Made by a program: the position numbers and the translations under genes. The notes under the pieces were generated by a model. The model made no database searches, was not told where the DNA came from, and saw only the letters and a program-made list of their open reading frames with translations. This document shows, in pieces, positions 18,401-26,971 of a DNA stretch of 49,969 nucleotides; the first letter of the stretch is position 1; each line of letters begins with the position of its first letter. Source of the stretch: an uncultured Bacteroidia bacterium (GTDB taxonomy: Bacteria > Bacteroidota > Bacteroidia > J057 > CALDDN01); contig CALDDN010000029.1 of assembly GCA_937936615.1 (NCBI GenBank), forward strand, positions 1 through 49,969. The letters run 5' to 3'.

Positions 18401-19949
18401 GGGTCAAATTTACCTCAGTGAAATCCGCATTCGGGGTTCGCTGGCCGAACCTGACCTGCAGGGGCGCGGACGCTTCGACGGGCATTTTGCCCTGGGCTTT
18501 CTGGGCGAGCATTTCCTCATCAACGACGGCTTCGAGCTGCGGGGACAGCAGCTGCTGATACGCGATCTGGTGCTGCGCAACTACGAATCGCGGGGCCGGC
18601 GGGTACTTGCCGACCGCTCGTGCCGGCTCGATGGCAGCCTGACCCTGCTGCCCGAGCTGCGCTACCGCATCCAGGCCCGCCAGATCGGCAACCTGCGCGT
18701 GATGCAGACGACCGCCGCCACCGATCAGCCTATCTACGGTACCGTGGTCATCGAACGGGGTCAGGCCTTGATCGAGGGCGATCTCAAGGGCCTGCGCATC
18801 AACTCGCCCGAGCTTTACACGGGCACGGGCACCGTGCTGAGCCTGCCCATTTCCGATTACAGCGAGCGGCAACGGCTGAGCTATATCCGCTTCGTAGGCA
18901 GCGGCGCATCCGATGCCCTCGCCAATCAGGCGACCAAACGACCTCAAGCTCAAGCCTTCGAGCTCGAGTTCCAGCTGACGGCCTTCGTTTCGCCCCAGGC
19001 CGAGATCAACCTCATTTTCGATGAACGCCTGGGCGACCAGATCCGCGTTCGCGGTTCGGGGGCACTCAACGTCCGGATCGACCCCGATGCCAACGTCAGC
19101 CTCAGCGGCCAGTACAGCATCACCGAGGGGGACTACCTCTTTACTTTCGCCAATGTGTTCAACCGCCGGTTCCGCATCACGTCGGGTACGCTGAACTGGG
19201 TGGACGACCCCATCGACGCGCGGGTCGATCTGCGGGCCGTCTATCGCCTCGAGCAGGCCAACCTGCGGGCCTGGGACACGCTCCAGAGCCTGAGCACCAA
19301 GCTCGATGTGGTCATGAACATGACCGGCTCGCTGCTGCAACCCAACATCACCTTTGGCATCGAAGCCCCGGCCGTTACGCAGAACCAGAGTTTTATCATC
19401 GCCCAGACCCTGCGGCTGATCGAAAACGACCCCCAGGAACTCAACCGTCAGGTTTTCAGCCTGATTGTAACGGGAAGTGTGGCACCGGTAGGCCAGTTCC
19501 TGGGTTCGGGAGCGGGAGCAGGGGCCGCCTCGGCTTCGATGTCGGAATTCCTGAGCAACCAGCTCAATACCATCATCGGGCGGACGGTGGGCCAGAACAT
19601 CGGGATTTCCTTCGGCTACAACGACCGGGTGCTGGTAATGAATTTTCGGGCCAGCCTGCTCAACAACCGCATAACCATTGAACGCAACGGGGCGATCTCC
19701 TCGGGCGGCCCCAACCGCGACATCACCCTGGGCAACCTGAGCGTGCAGTACCGCATCCTGCCCACTACGCGGCGCGAATCGGTCGAATCGGGCCAGCTCG
19801 TAGCCGAACTCTTCAACCGCGAAAATCTGGTAACCGGAGCTTTCAATACCACCACCCGGGGAGTGGGCCTCTTCTACCGCAAGGAGTTCGACTTCGTGAA
19901 GCGGCCCCCGCGCGAGCTGCCCCTCGAATTCGATGAGTTCCAGGAATGA
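15405..19949 (+). CDS. tamB: TamB-like translocation/assembly module (DUF490)
   Basis: 1514 aa with N-terminal TM anchor and AsmA-like start (ALGTRVELERIELQIFDRIDLRGFALYD). C-terminal GSGALNVRIDPDANVSLSGQYSITEGDYLFTFANVFNRRFRITSGTLNWVDDPIDARVDLRAVYR typical of the TamB C-terminal domain. Confidence 0.93.
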   Translation: MSSSMMRWKWTGRLVVGSLVGVAGLYLLVFVVCWALLRVPSFQERIRPWAIRQAEAALGTRVELERIELQIFDRIDLRGFALYDRNGVRAIAADRLQIGVFSFPTVSWFTQPEGVKRILARSLRLEGGGLNLYRERESRRLNLSRLFDPEPSPPDTRPPAAMPPLWIEIDEVELARFGFRWSDSTEADRDLAPQPGHLQYQALYLDSVNLRTSLSYRPDGFTEGIVQHLSAREANSGLELKRGGLTARSIPATDSSAARVEVREAILEVAGSFLNLDLDMPGQTFATLIEEGHNRRFDARLRQTVFDWATLNFFLKEDLALQGPLTLEGRIWGDYRTVRCRDLEVRYGEETRLRLSARLRNYIDPARLFIEAELNETNLAIRDLRQLLPKVQLPAAAQALEYARIDGRFTGFWHDFVARATFATGQGQIVSDLNLKYDSLTTALTYSGRLRTENLNLERLIGQKSTARLNLTAEVRGRSLDARRTTASASFQLSDSEVYGYVIDSAKGRVQLREGDLDADFVLEDREGSFRGQLDVDLGGPMPHYRAVGELRTLDLAHYGLTDRPLQLSTLLNVDLIGGNLDELEGLITVEDMFLYHADKPQPLKSEHLSLRIESESDSVKVLEAQGSTFALQARGRFGYLNLAKRVENMTQSLLRRYLPDSTTRGTSPASPCELSLTLTTRELDPWLEFVDLPLRIKPGTQLQADYRGSRHDSLYATLLSDSISWGAMPLRQVAALVKLDLNTQTDTVNLQLNAYAAHFALSSDFVIENPGIEIEDLYGVLYYDVYYEQNKFKNKVRIAGDAVFDESGMLAQLDDERCYLTLNDSVWRVVQAAPIVWGPGLLQIDSLRIEQGDHRLTCTARIGDPLRDEVRIVADAFDLSLVEGFYDVGVKLNGRVNADLRILNPRRNYLLLLQAQVEGLRVEGVKMGRISARSRLEEGSEALATDLDWISDTDTILRIRGFYRLDAPEAPLDLVVSAQRFPLELFHAFVQDYVPTLEGQIYLSEIRIRGSLAEPDLQGRGRFDGHFALGFLGEHFLINDGFELRGQQLLIRDLVLRNYESRGRRVLADRSCRLDGSLTLLPELRYRIQARQIGNLRVMQTTAATDQPIYGTVVIERGQALIEGDLKGLRINSPELYTGTGTVLSLPISDYSERQRLSYIRFVGSGASDALANQATKRPQAQAFELEFQLTAFVSPQAEINLIFDERLGDQIRVRGSGALNVRIDPDANVSLSGQYSITEGDYLFTFANVFNRRFRITSGTLNWVDDPIDARVDLRAVYRLEQANLRAWDTLQSLSTKLDVVMNMTGSLLQPNITFGIEAPAVTQNQSFIIAQTLRLIENDPQELNRQVFSLIVTGSVAPVGQFLGSGAGAGAASASMSEFLSNQLNTIIGRTVGQNIGISFGYNDRVLVMNFRASLLNNRITIERNGAISSGGPNRDITLGNLSVQYRILPTTRRESVESGQLVAELFNRENLVTGAFNTTTRGVGLFYRKEFDFVKRPPRELPLEFDEFQE

Positions 19950-19967
19950 GGCGGCTTGTGCATCCGC

Positions 19968-20735
19968 TCAGAGCAGGGCAATGACCTGCGGCAGGTGGCG
20001 GATGAGCCGCCGCACAGCAAAATCGGTTCCTTTCTCGAACTCGCTGTAATTGCCGTAGGTGATGCTGCCGGCCTCGCGGTGGACGACGTCGCTGACGCAG
20101 CGCATGACGTAAGGCCTGACGCCGTGGCGGCGGCAGACCCAGCCCAAGGCCGCGCTTTCCCATTCGGCGGCCGTGGCCTGACAGCAGGTTTCGAGCCAGG
20201 TCATCAAGCGGGGGTCGAGGTCGGCGTCCGCCGTTACAAAGACCCCGAAGAGCAGGCTGTCGATCTTGAGCGAGGCAAAGCGTTGCCAGTCATAGACCGT
20301 TTCGTACTGCTGGGCATATTTTGCGCTGTCGCCCATGAGGTCGCGCAGGTCGTACATCAGGGTTTTTTTGCCGATGATCAGATCGCCCGGTCGCGTCAGC
20401 TTTTCGAAGCCCCCGCAGGTACCGGCGTTGAAAAGAATGGTTGGCCGGTACTGGCTGATAATGTACTGGGCGGCGGCCGCCGAGGCGGTTTTGCCCTGCC
20501 CGCTGTGGAACCAGCGCAGGCGCACGCTGCGGCCATCGGGCAGCTTCATGTCCTGAACAAAAGTTTCGCCCAGCGGGGTAGTTTCGATGTTTTGGGGCTT
20601 GAGGGTGGCTTTTGCCGTGTTCCACTCGGCCAGTGCCGAGACAGCTATCACAATCCGTTCCTTGAGGGGGTCGGCCTGCAGGCCCGGGGCAATCAGAATC
20701 AAACAGCCTAGTACGGCCCAAAAAGTTCGCTTCAT
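19968..20735 (-). CDS. Exported nucleoside phosphorylase/MTA-SAH nucleosidase-like protein
   Basis: Signal peptide MKRTFWAVLGCLILIAPGLQA; FNAGTCGGF; AAEWESAALGWVCRRHGVRPYVMRCVSDVV matches the PNP_UDP family. Start moved to 20735 from the ORF-track start at 20879. Confidence 0.85.
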   Translation of the reverse strand: MKRTFWAVLGCLILIAPGLQADPLKERIVIAVSALAEWNTAKATLKPQNIETTPLGETFVQDMKLPDGRSVRLRWFHSGQGKTASAAAAQYIISQYRPTILFNAGTCGGFEKLTRPGDLIIGKKTLMYDLRDLMGDSAKYAQQYETVYDWQRFASLKIDSLLFGVFVTADADLDPRLMTWLETCCQATAAEWESAALGWVCRRHGVRPYVMRCVSDVVHREAGSITYGNYSEFEKGTDFAVRRLIRHLPQVIALL

Positions 20736-21092
20736 GGCATTGGGAAAAAGAATCGATGCGTAAAATAAATCAGCTAAAGAGGCGATTGGCAGGCCGGGGC
20801 CACAAATCGCCTCCTCTTCTGCTGTAAAACCGGAATTGCCGCAATCAATCAAAGCCGGGTGAACTGCAGATAAACTCAAGATAAACTCGCTGCAACCTTT
20901 TTTCTGTCCTGCGGAATGGAGTTGACTTGACTCATCGGGCCATGGAAATCGAACAGCTCGTCGAGCCCAACCCGCAGACGGCAGCGGGCCCAGCTCAGGG
21001 AGGGATTAAGGCCGGTTTTGCTTCAAAAATTTTTAATTAAAAAAATACAGTAAGTTAAACCAAAAATTTAGATTGAGTTCTTATTTCAGCTA

Positions 21093-23507
21093 TTAATACC
21101 CGAACTTGATACGCACGCCGATGGAAGGCAGCACACTGGCTCCCGCGTTTTCAAGCAGAATCCAGTTGTCGGGGCCAGTGGCAAAGGTCGTAGGGCTGGT
21201 GCGCCGCAGTGTGAAACTGGGCGGGCCGTTGTTGGGGTTGTTGGTCGCGTTCTGGATGTCGAGAAACAGGTTGAGGCTCCATCTGGGAAAGAACCACCGC
21301 TTGTCGATACGGACATCAAGAAGTGAGAACCAGCCGGTCTCGGCGGTGTTGAGGCGTTCCCAGTCGAGCTGGCCCTCGCCCGTGATGGGGTAGGTCTGGC
21401 GGCTCAGTTCAATGTTCCAGGGGGTGAAAGGGGCCGGCCCCAAGGCCCGCAGGCGGGCCGAGAATTCCCAGCTTTTGTTGCGCCCGAAGCGGTAGCCACC
21501 CGTCAGCGACACGAGGTGGCGGTTGTCCCAGGCACTGCGGATGTAGCGGTCGTTGGGGCGGCCCGTGGCCGTATCGATGCCCGTAAACTCACTCCAGAAG
21601 AGCGTATAGGCCAAAATACCGTAGAGCTTGTCGGTCAGCAGTTTTTGACCGAAAAACTCCACGCCGTAGGCTCGACCCCGACCCACACTGGCCACCGGCT
21701 CGTTGCCAAAGATGCCGAAATCGCTGCCCAGATTGGCCAGACTCAGGCCCGAGCGCAGCGAGACGGGGTAATCTTTATAAGCTTTGAGAAAACCCTCGAG
21801 GCTGAAGAGCCAGTCGTCGGCAGGTTTGTACTCAAAGCCGGCCACGTAGTGGGTCGATTCGATGTACTTGGCTCCGCTGTTGACGAACTGCCCGTCGGGG
21901 GCAAAGCCCAGCACGGTGTACGAGGGCAGCTTATAGTAGGTACCCGTGCTGGCGTTGGCTGTCCAGCGTTCGGAGAGGGCGTAAGCCAGAGACAGACGGG
22001 GAGAAAGCGTGGCCAGCAGGTCGTTGCCCGTGTCGGTGAAGGAGTTGCCGTCGGTGCGCAGGCCCAGGGTCGAGCGGAACCGGCGGAAGCGGCGCGAGAG
22101 CGAGGCATGCAGCCCCCACCGCCAGAATTCCAGCCGGTCGTCCTGGCGGATTTGCTGTTCGAAGCCGGTGAGTGAGCCGTCGGGCAGCTGTACAGGAATG
22201 ATGACGCTGCCGCGCGAGTCGACGTAGAACTGGGCGAACTGCAGTACCCCGCCGTAGCGGAACTCCCACGGCCCGCGCGTTTCGATGCCGTTGATCCGCA
22301 GCTTGGTTTCCGCTTCAAACGATTCGAAATCGAGCAGGCGTTCGGCGGGATCGGTCAGGGGCTTGTTGCGCTCAAAAGTATTGAAAAGGAAGTTTCGCGA
22401 AAGAACAAGCGAAACGGCTCCCCGTTTGGTCGAACGTTTGAGGTTGAAACCCTGCGTGAAGGTGCGTTGGGTGATGCCGGGCAGGGCGTCGATGATGGCT
22501 TGCGTTTCGAGGTCGGGGTCTCGGGGATAATTGCGCTTGAAGTTGTCCCAGGCACCGATGTGCAGGTACGTGAGTCGGGTACGCGGGTTGATCTGCCAGT
22601 CCACCTTGGTGGCCACGTCGTAGTATTCGGGCAGAAAAGGCAGTTCGATGACTTTGAAAAGCAAATCGAGGTAGGACCGCCGGATGGAGGATGTAAGCTT
22701 GACCTTTTTACCGATGGGGGTATCAAACGCCAGACCGAATTCCGTAGCCGAAGCCGTCAGCAGGTTCTGAAAGCGTTCCGAGTTGGCGGTCTGCAGATCA
22801 AAATCGAGTACCGAACTCAGGGTATTGTCGTACTGGGCACCAAAACCCGAGGTCTGAAAGCTCACCCGTTCGATGAGGTAGGAAGGGATCAGCCCTTGGG
22901 GGCCTCCGCCTGCCCCCTGGGTGGCGAAGTGGTTGATGTTCGGAACCTCGATGCCATCGAGGTAGAAGACGTTTTCGTTGGGGGCACCGCCGCGGATGAT
23001 GAGGTCGTTGCGGAACCCGATCGAAGCCCCCACCCCAGGCAGAGCTTGCAGGGCCCGCGACACGTCCTGATTGCCGCCCGGGTTGGTCTGAATCTGTTCC
23101 ACCCCGATGGAGCGGGTGCTCACCAGCTCGGTGGAGCTGCGCTGGAAAGGAGCGGCCCGAATGACGACGGCATCGACCTCGGTACCCAGCTCTTTCAGCT
23201 TGACGTTGTAGTTGGTGTTACCGCTTTCGAGGCGCAGTTGATACTGGACAAATTCAGCGTAGCCTACGTACGATACCCGCAGGGTGTAAGTGCCCAGCGG
23301 AACGTTGCGGATCTGATAGCGTCCGTCCTCATCGCTCAGGGCACCTTGTTTGGTTTCGACGATCTCGACGCGGGCACCGGCGAGAGGCTCGCCCGTAATC
23401 TCGTCGCTGACGCGCCCTTCGAGGGTGCCAGTTACTTGGGCGATCAGCTCAGCCGGTCGGGCCAGCCCCAGCAGCAAGGCAAAAACCAAGAGGAGGGTGT
23501 ATTTCAT
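21093..23507 (-). CDS. TonB-dependent outer-membrane receptor with N-terminal CarboxypepD_reg-like domain
   Basis: Signal peptide MKYTLLLVFALLLGLARPAELIAQ; GTLEGRVSDEITGEPLAGARVEIVETKQGALSDEDGRYQIRNVPLGTYTLRVSYVGY; plug motif DVSRALQALPGVGASIGFRNDLIIRGGAPNENVFYLDGIEVPNINHF. Confidence 0.93.
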   Translation of the reverse strand: MKYTLLLVFALLLGLARPAELIAQVTGTLEGRVSDEITGEPLAGARVEIVETKQGALSDEDGRYQIRNVPLGTYTLRVSYVGYAEFVQYQLRLESGNTNYNVKLKELGTEVDAVVIRAAPFQRSSTELVSTRSIGVEQIQTNPGGNQDVSRALQALPGVGASIGFRNDLIIRGGAPNENVFYLDGIEVPNINHFATQGAGGGPQGLIPSYLIERVSFQTSGFGAQYDNTLSSVLDFDLQTANSERFQNLLTASATEFGLAFDTPIGKKVKLTSSIRRSYLDLLFKVIELPFLPEYYDVATKVDWQINPRTRLTYLHIGAWDNFKRNYPRDPDLETQAIIDALPGITQRTFTQGFNLKRSTKRGAVSLVLSRNFLFNTFERNKPLTDPAERLLDFESFEAETKLRINGIETRGPWEFRYGGVLQFAQFYVDSRGSVIIPVQLPDGSLTGFEQQIRQDDRLEFWRWGLHASLSRRFRRFRSTLGLRTDGNSFTDTGNDLLATLSPRLSLAYALSERWTANASTGTYYKLPSYTVLGFAPDGQFVNSGAKYIESTHYVAGFEYKPADDWLFSLEGFLKAYKDYPVSLRSGLSLANLGSDFGIFGNEPVASVGRGRAYGVEFFGQKLLTDKLYGILAYTLFWSEFTGIDTATGRPNDRYIRSAWDNRHLVSLTGGYRFGRNKSWEFSARLRALGPAPFTPWNIELSRQTYPITGEGQLDWERLNTAETGWFSLLDVRIDKRWFFPRWSLNLFLDIQNATNNPNNGPPSFTLRRTSPTTFATGPDNWILLENAGASVLPSIGVRIKFGY

Positions 23508-23709
23508 GGCAGCTGCGTTTGAATCGGAATAATGACGATTGGCAAAACAACAGATCATCGCTTTAGTTTCGCCAGCACCCAGGCAGGGGTAAAAAGCGCG
23601 TCAGCCTTCAAGCCCGAACAAAGCACAAAGGTATAGGCCATCGGATCGGGTGGCCCGACCGGAAGATACCAGGGGCGGGAAGCGGGGCAATCAATGGAAA
23701 AAAGCGGCC

Positions 23710-24411
23710 TCAGCGGGCGCGGCGCAGGGCTTCCTGGATGCTGACGCGCACGCCATCGACGTAGGCCACGACGAATGCATCGCGGATGCCCAGCTTGACA
23801 ATGTCCTGCCGGAACTCGCGGGCCAGGTCGTAGCTCCGGAAACGGCCAATGAGGTATTTGTTGAGGCCGTCGACGTACTCGCCCGAGAAGTTTTTCTCGG
23901 TATTGGCCAGGCGGTCGTCGATCTTGAATTTCTGGTAGGCTCCGATCTGGACGCGGAAGACGACTCCGCGCTCGACGGTTTCCCCCGGCTGGTCTTTGAC
24001 GGTGGGGCGTACGCCCTCGCTGACGCGCACGGGTTCGGACTGGGTGCGGCTGGCTTCGTAGGCCGTTTGCAGCTTTTTGTGTTCGTACATCAGGGAATCG
24101 AAGCGGGCGTCGCGACGGCGCAGCTCGGCCTCGTATTTGCCGACGCACTCTTCGAGCTGGCGTTCCAGCTCTTTGATGCGCTTTTGCAGCTCGGCGTTGC
24201 GTTCGGTCAGCTCGGCAATTTCGCGGGCACAGCCTTCTTCCTTGGCCTTGAGGGCCATCGGATTCTTTTTGTAAGCTTTAGCCTTGTCGCGCCAGCGTTT
24301 CATTTCCGCTTTGTCGCCGCCTTTGCTGGACTTGCAGCCCTCGAAGGCCAGCAGAGCGGCCAGGAGGAAAACCAGCCAGACGAGCGGAAACCTGATTTCA
24401 GACGCTTTCAT
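23710..24411 (-). CDS. Lipoprotein with coiled coil and SPOR-like C-terminal domain
   Basis: Lipobox LLAFEGC, long charged coiled coil (AREIAELTERNAELQKRIKELERQLEECV), C-terminal VVFRVQIGAYQKFKID...YLIGRFRSYDLAREFRQDIVKLGIRDAFVVAYVDG. Confidence 0.78.
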   Translation of the reverse strand: MKASEIRFPLVWLVFLLAALLAFEGCKSSKGGDKAEMKRWRDKAKAYKKNPMALKAKEEGCAREIAELTERNAELQKRIKELERQLEECVGKYEAELRRRDARFDSLMYEHKKLQTAYEASRTQSEPVRVSEGVRPTVKDQPGETVERGVVFRVQIGAYQKFKIDDRLANTEKNFSGEYVDGLNKYLIGRFRSYDLAREFRQDIVKLGIRDAFVVAYVDGVRVSIQEALRRAR

Positions 24412-24517
24412 GGGTCAATTCCGGTGATTCGGGCAAAGATAAGCAGGTGAACCGATTCGGTACCGGCCGGCTTGGAGCTTGTCGGGCTGAAAGGCGGCGT
24501 TTTTTTCAACAAGCCTC

Positions 24518-26827
24518 CTACCAGGGCACGGGATCGGCGGGCGTGGCATTGACATCGTAGAAGGGCAGCAGCTGCCGAAAGAGTAGGGGCTTGGCAGGCT
24601 GGGGACTGCTCGGCGGCAGTACGAGCTGCCAGTTGGGGTCTTTCCAGACGGCAATCCGCCCGTAGCGCAGAGGTCGGGCTACGGCCAGATCGTAGCGACC
24701 CAAGGGGTCGATGATGCGTTCCTGGCCCTTGAACCAGAACCAGATGTAGCCCTCGCGCAGCTCGGGTACCTTTTCGATCTCCATGCGCAGGACGAGTTTG
24801 CCCTTGGCATCGAGCAGGCCCCAGCGGTCTTCGTGAGGGGAACGAACGGCAATCCAGTTGGCGGTCAGAGGGTATACATCGCCGTAGCTGGCGGGCACCC
24901 GCTCGGCACCCGTCAGGTCGACAAGCCCCCAGCGGCCGGCCCGCTGCACGGCCAGCAGGCCGTGGCGCAGCTCCCCGATGCGGTCGTACTGCCCCTCGAA
25001 AGCCGATAGGCCCGTCTGCAGCGAAACCACCTGCCAGCGGCCCTGTGCCTGACCGGCCGCGTACTGCTCGTCGATCAGATGGACTTCCCTGTAGGCGGCG
25101 GGTACGGCCAGACTGGCGGTCTTGAGGTCGAGAATGCCCCAGTTTTCGCCCTGCTGGACGGGCAGATAGCGGCGGCTGCGGCTGTCGTAGCGGATGGCAG
25201 CGTACCTGAAAGGAGTCAGCTGCCTGCCTGCCGAATCGACCAGGCCCCAAAGCCCCCCCTGCCGAATGGCGTAGAGGTCGGTACGCGGTCCCAGAGCCTG
25301 GACCTTGCCCCACTGGGAGCCAAAAATGAGGCTGCCGGTTGTGTCGTAAAGCAAATCGAAATCACGCCCGTTGAGGCGCAGGCGGCGGCCCGGCAAGGTG
25401 TCGTAGCTCTCGAACTGGCACTCGGCAAGCTGCTGGCCCGTGCGGTAGTCGATCAGTCCGTAACGGCCCTGCTCGCGCACCAGGCCCAGAACCCCGCCTG
25501 CCGCAAACTGCCGCTCAAAACGGGCCGGGTGAACGAGCTGACCCGAGGTGTCGAAAGCTCCCCAGCGTTCGTCGGTACGCACCCAGATGGTAGCCTGGAC
25601 GGGCGGCTGGATGGAGTCGTACTGCGTGGGAATGATGAGCCGTCCGCGGACGTCGATCAGGCCCAGTTTCTGGTCGCGGCGGATGTGGGCGTAGCCCCCT
25701 TCGGCGCAGTCGAGGCGTTGGTGTACGTAATCCTGCACCAGGTAGCCCTCATCGCTGACCAGGCCCCAGCGGCTGTTGCGCTGCACGAGGTAATTGCCTT
25801 CGGGGCAAGGCTCGAAGTAATCAATTTTGAAATCCTGACGGGGCTGGCCATCGAGCCCAAAAGCTCCCCAGAAACCGTTCTGAAAAGCCCAGATGAGCTG
25901 ACGGCCCGTGTAACGCACCCGCTCGTAGCGGGGCGGAAGCACCAGCTGCCGGTCGACGTGGGCCAGCCCCCAGAGCCTGTTTTGCTGGACACGGAAATAG
26001 CCGCCGGTCTGGTATTCGATGGCTTCCCACTGGGCGGGCAGGCGCACACGGCCCGAATCATCGGCTACGCCCCAGCGACCGGCCTGCTGAAAGAGAATGT
26101 AGCCTTCAAGTGGATAATTCAAATCGTCGTATTCGAAAGGCATGACGATGCGCCCCCGCTGGGTGATGAGGGCCTTCTTGCCCCCCTGTTCGACGATGGC
26201 GTAGCCTTTGTAAAAATTTTCGGGCGAGCCTTTGCTTTCCAGTTGGAAGGGTACCACCATTTCGCCGCGGGCATTGACCTGGCCCCACTTCTTGCCTTTG
26301 CGCACCCATGCCAGGCCGTTCTGGAATGGTTCGATCCGATCAAAGTCGTAATAGAGTTTGATTTCGCCGCGGGTGGAGATCAGTCCCCATTTAAGTTTTC
26401 CACTTTTATCGGCAATACCGACCCGGTAGACCTCGATCAGCTGTTGATTGCGGGCGTAAGCACTGGCCAGACTTTCGATAGTGTCGAACTGCGCGGGTAG
26501 GAGGAGCTTGCCCGTCGGATCGACCACCCCCCAGTGTTTTTTGACTTTAACCCGTGCCCCGCCCTGCAGGAAACTGCGCTGGGGGTAGTTGCGCTCGGCG
26601 AAGCTGCGCCAGTCCACGCCGTTCCAGCGAGGCGGTCGCCGGTAGGGGTCGATTTCGATGCTGTCGAACTGCGGCGAGACCACCCACCGTCCCATCGTAT
26701 CGATCACGCCCCATTTGCCATCGAGCTGAACCGCGGCCAGCGTCTGGCCCCGTGAGTCGAGAACCAGACCGATCAACGCCAGACACCCCAGCAGCCAAGC
26801 CCAGGCGTACCGTTTGGAGAGCATCAT
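24518..26827 (-). CDS. Secreted WG-repeat protein
   Basis: Signal peptide (MMLSKRYAWAWLLGCLALIGLVLDSRGQ) followed by roughly 17 WG-like repeats (GKWGVIDTMGRWVVSPQFDSIE, KHWGVVDPTGKLLLPAQFDTIE, GRWGVADDSGRVRLPAQWEAIE, ...). Confidence 0.92.
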   Translation of the reverse strand: MMLSKRYAWAWLLGCLALIGLVLDSRGQTLAAVQLDGKWGVIDTMGRWVVSPQFDSIEIDPYRRPPRWNGVDWRSFAERNYPQRSFLQGGARVKVKKHWGVVDPTGKLLLPAQFDTIESLASAYARNQQLIEVYRVGIADKSGKLKWGLISTRGEIKLYYDFDRIEPFQNGLAWVRKGKKWGQVNARGEMVVPFQLESKGSPENFYKGYAIVEQGGKKALITQRGRIVMPFEYDDLNYPLEGYILFQQAGRWGVADDSGRVRLPAQWEAIEYQTGGYFRVQQNRLWGLAHVDRQLVLPPRYERVRYTGRQLIWAFQNGFWGAFGLDGQPRQDFKIDYFEPCPEGNYLVQRNSRWGLVSDEGYLVQDYVHQRLDCAEGGYAHIRRDQKLGLIDVRGRLIIPTQYDSIQPPVQATIWVRTDERWGAFDTSGQLVHPARFERQFAAGGVLGLVREQGRYGLIDYRTGQQLAECQFESYDTLPGRRLRLNGRDFDLLYDTTGSLIFGSQWGKVQALGPRTDLYAIRQGGLWGLVDSAGRQLTPFRYAAIRYDSRSRRYLPVQQGENWGILDLKTASLAVPAAYREVHLIDEQYAAGQAQGRWQVVSLQTGLSAFEGQYDRIGELRHGLLAVQRAGRWGLVDLTGAERVPASYGDVYPLTANWIAVRSPHEDRWGLLDAKGKLVLRMEIEKVPELREGYIWFWFKGQERIIDPLGRYDLAVARPLRYGRIAVWKDPNWQLVLPPSSPQPAKPLLFRQLLPFYDVNATPADPVPW

Positions 26828-26901
26828 CCTCCAAAGATACGCACAATCTACGGCCCACGTAAGTTGAAATCCAAGCTTGCAGCATCTGCGGCTAAATAGA
26901 C

Positions 26902-26929
26902 TTTGGCACGGCTTATTGGCTTATTTTTG
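26902..26929 (+). promoter_or_regulatory. Putative Bacteroidota-type promoter upstream of the OmpA/TPR gene
   Basis: TTTG (26902-26905), 16 nt, TATTTTTG (26922-26929) matching TAnnTTTG. Spacer somewhat short. Confidence 0.4.
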
Positions 26930-26971
26930 TAGCCAACGGATGAAAAGTATTGCACAGGTTACGGCTGATTA

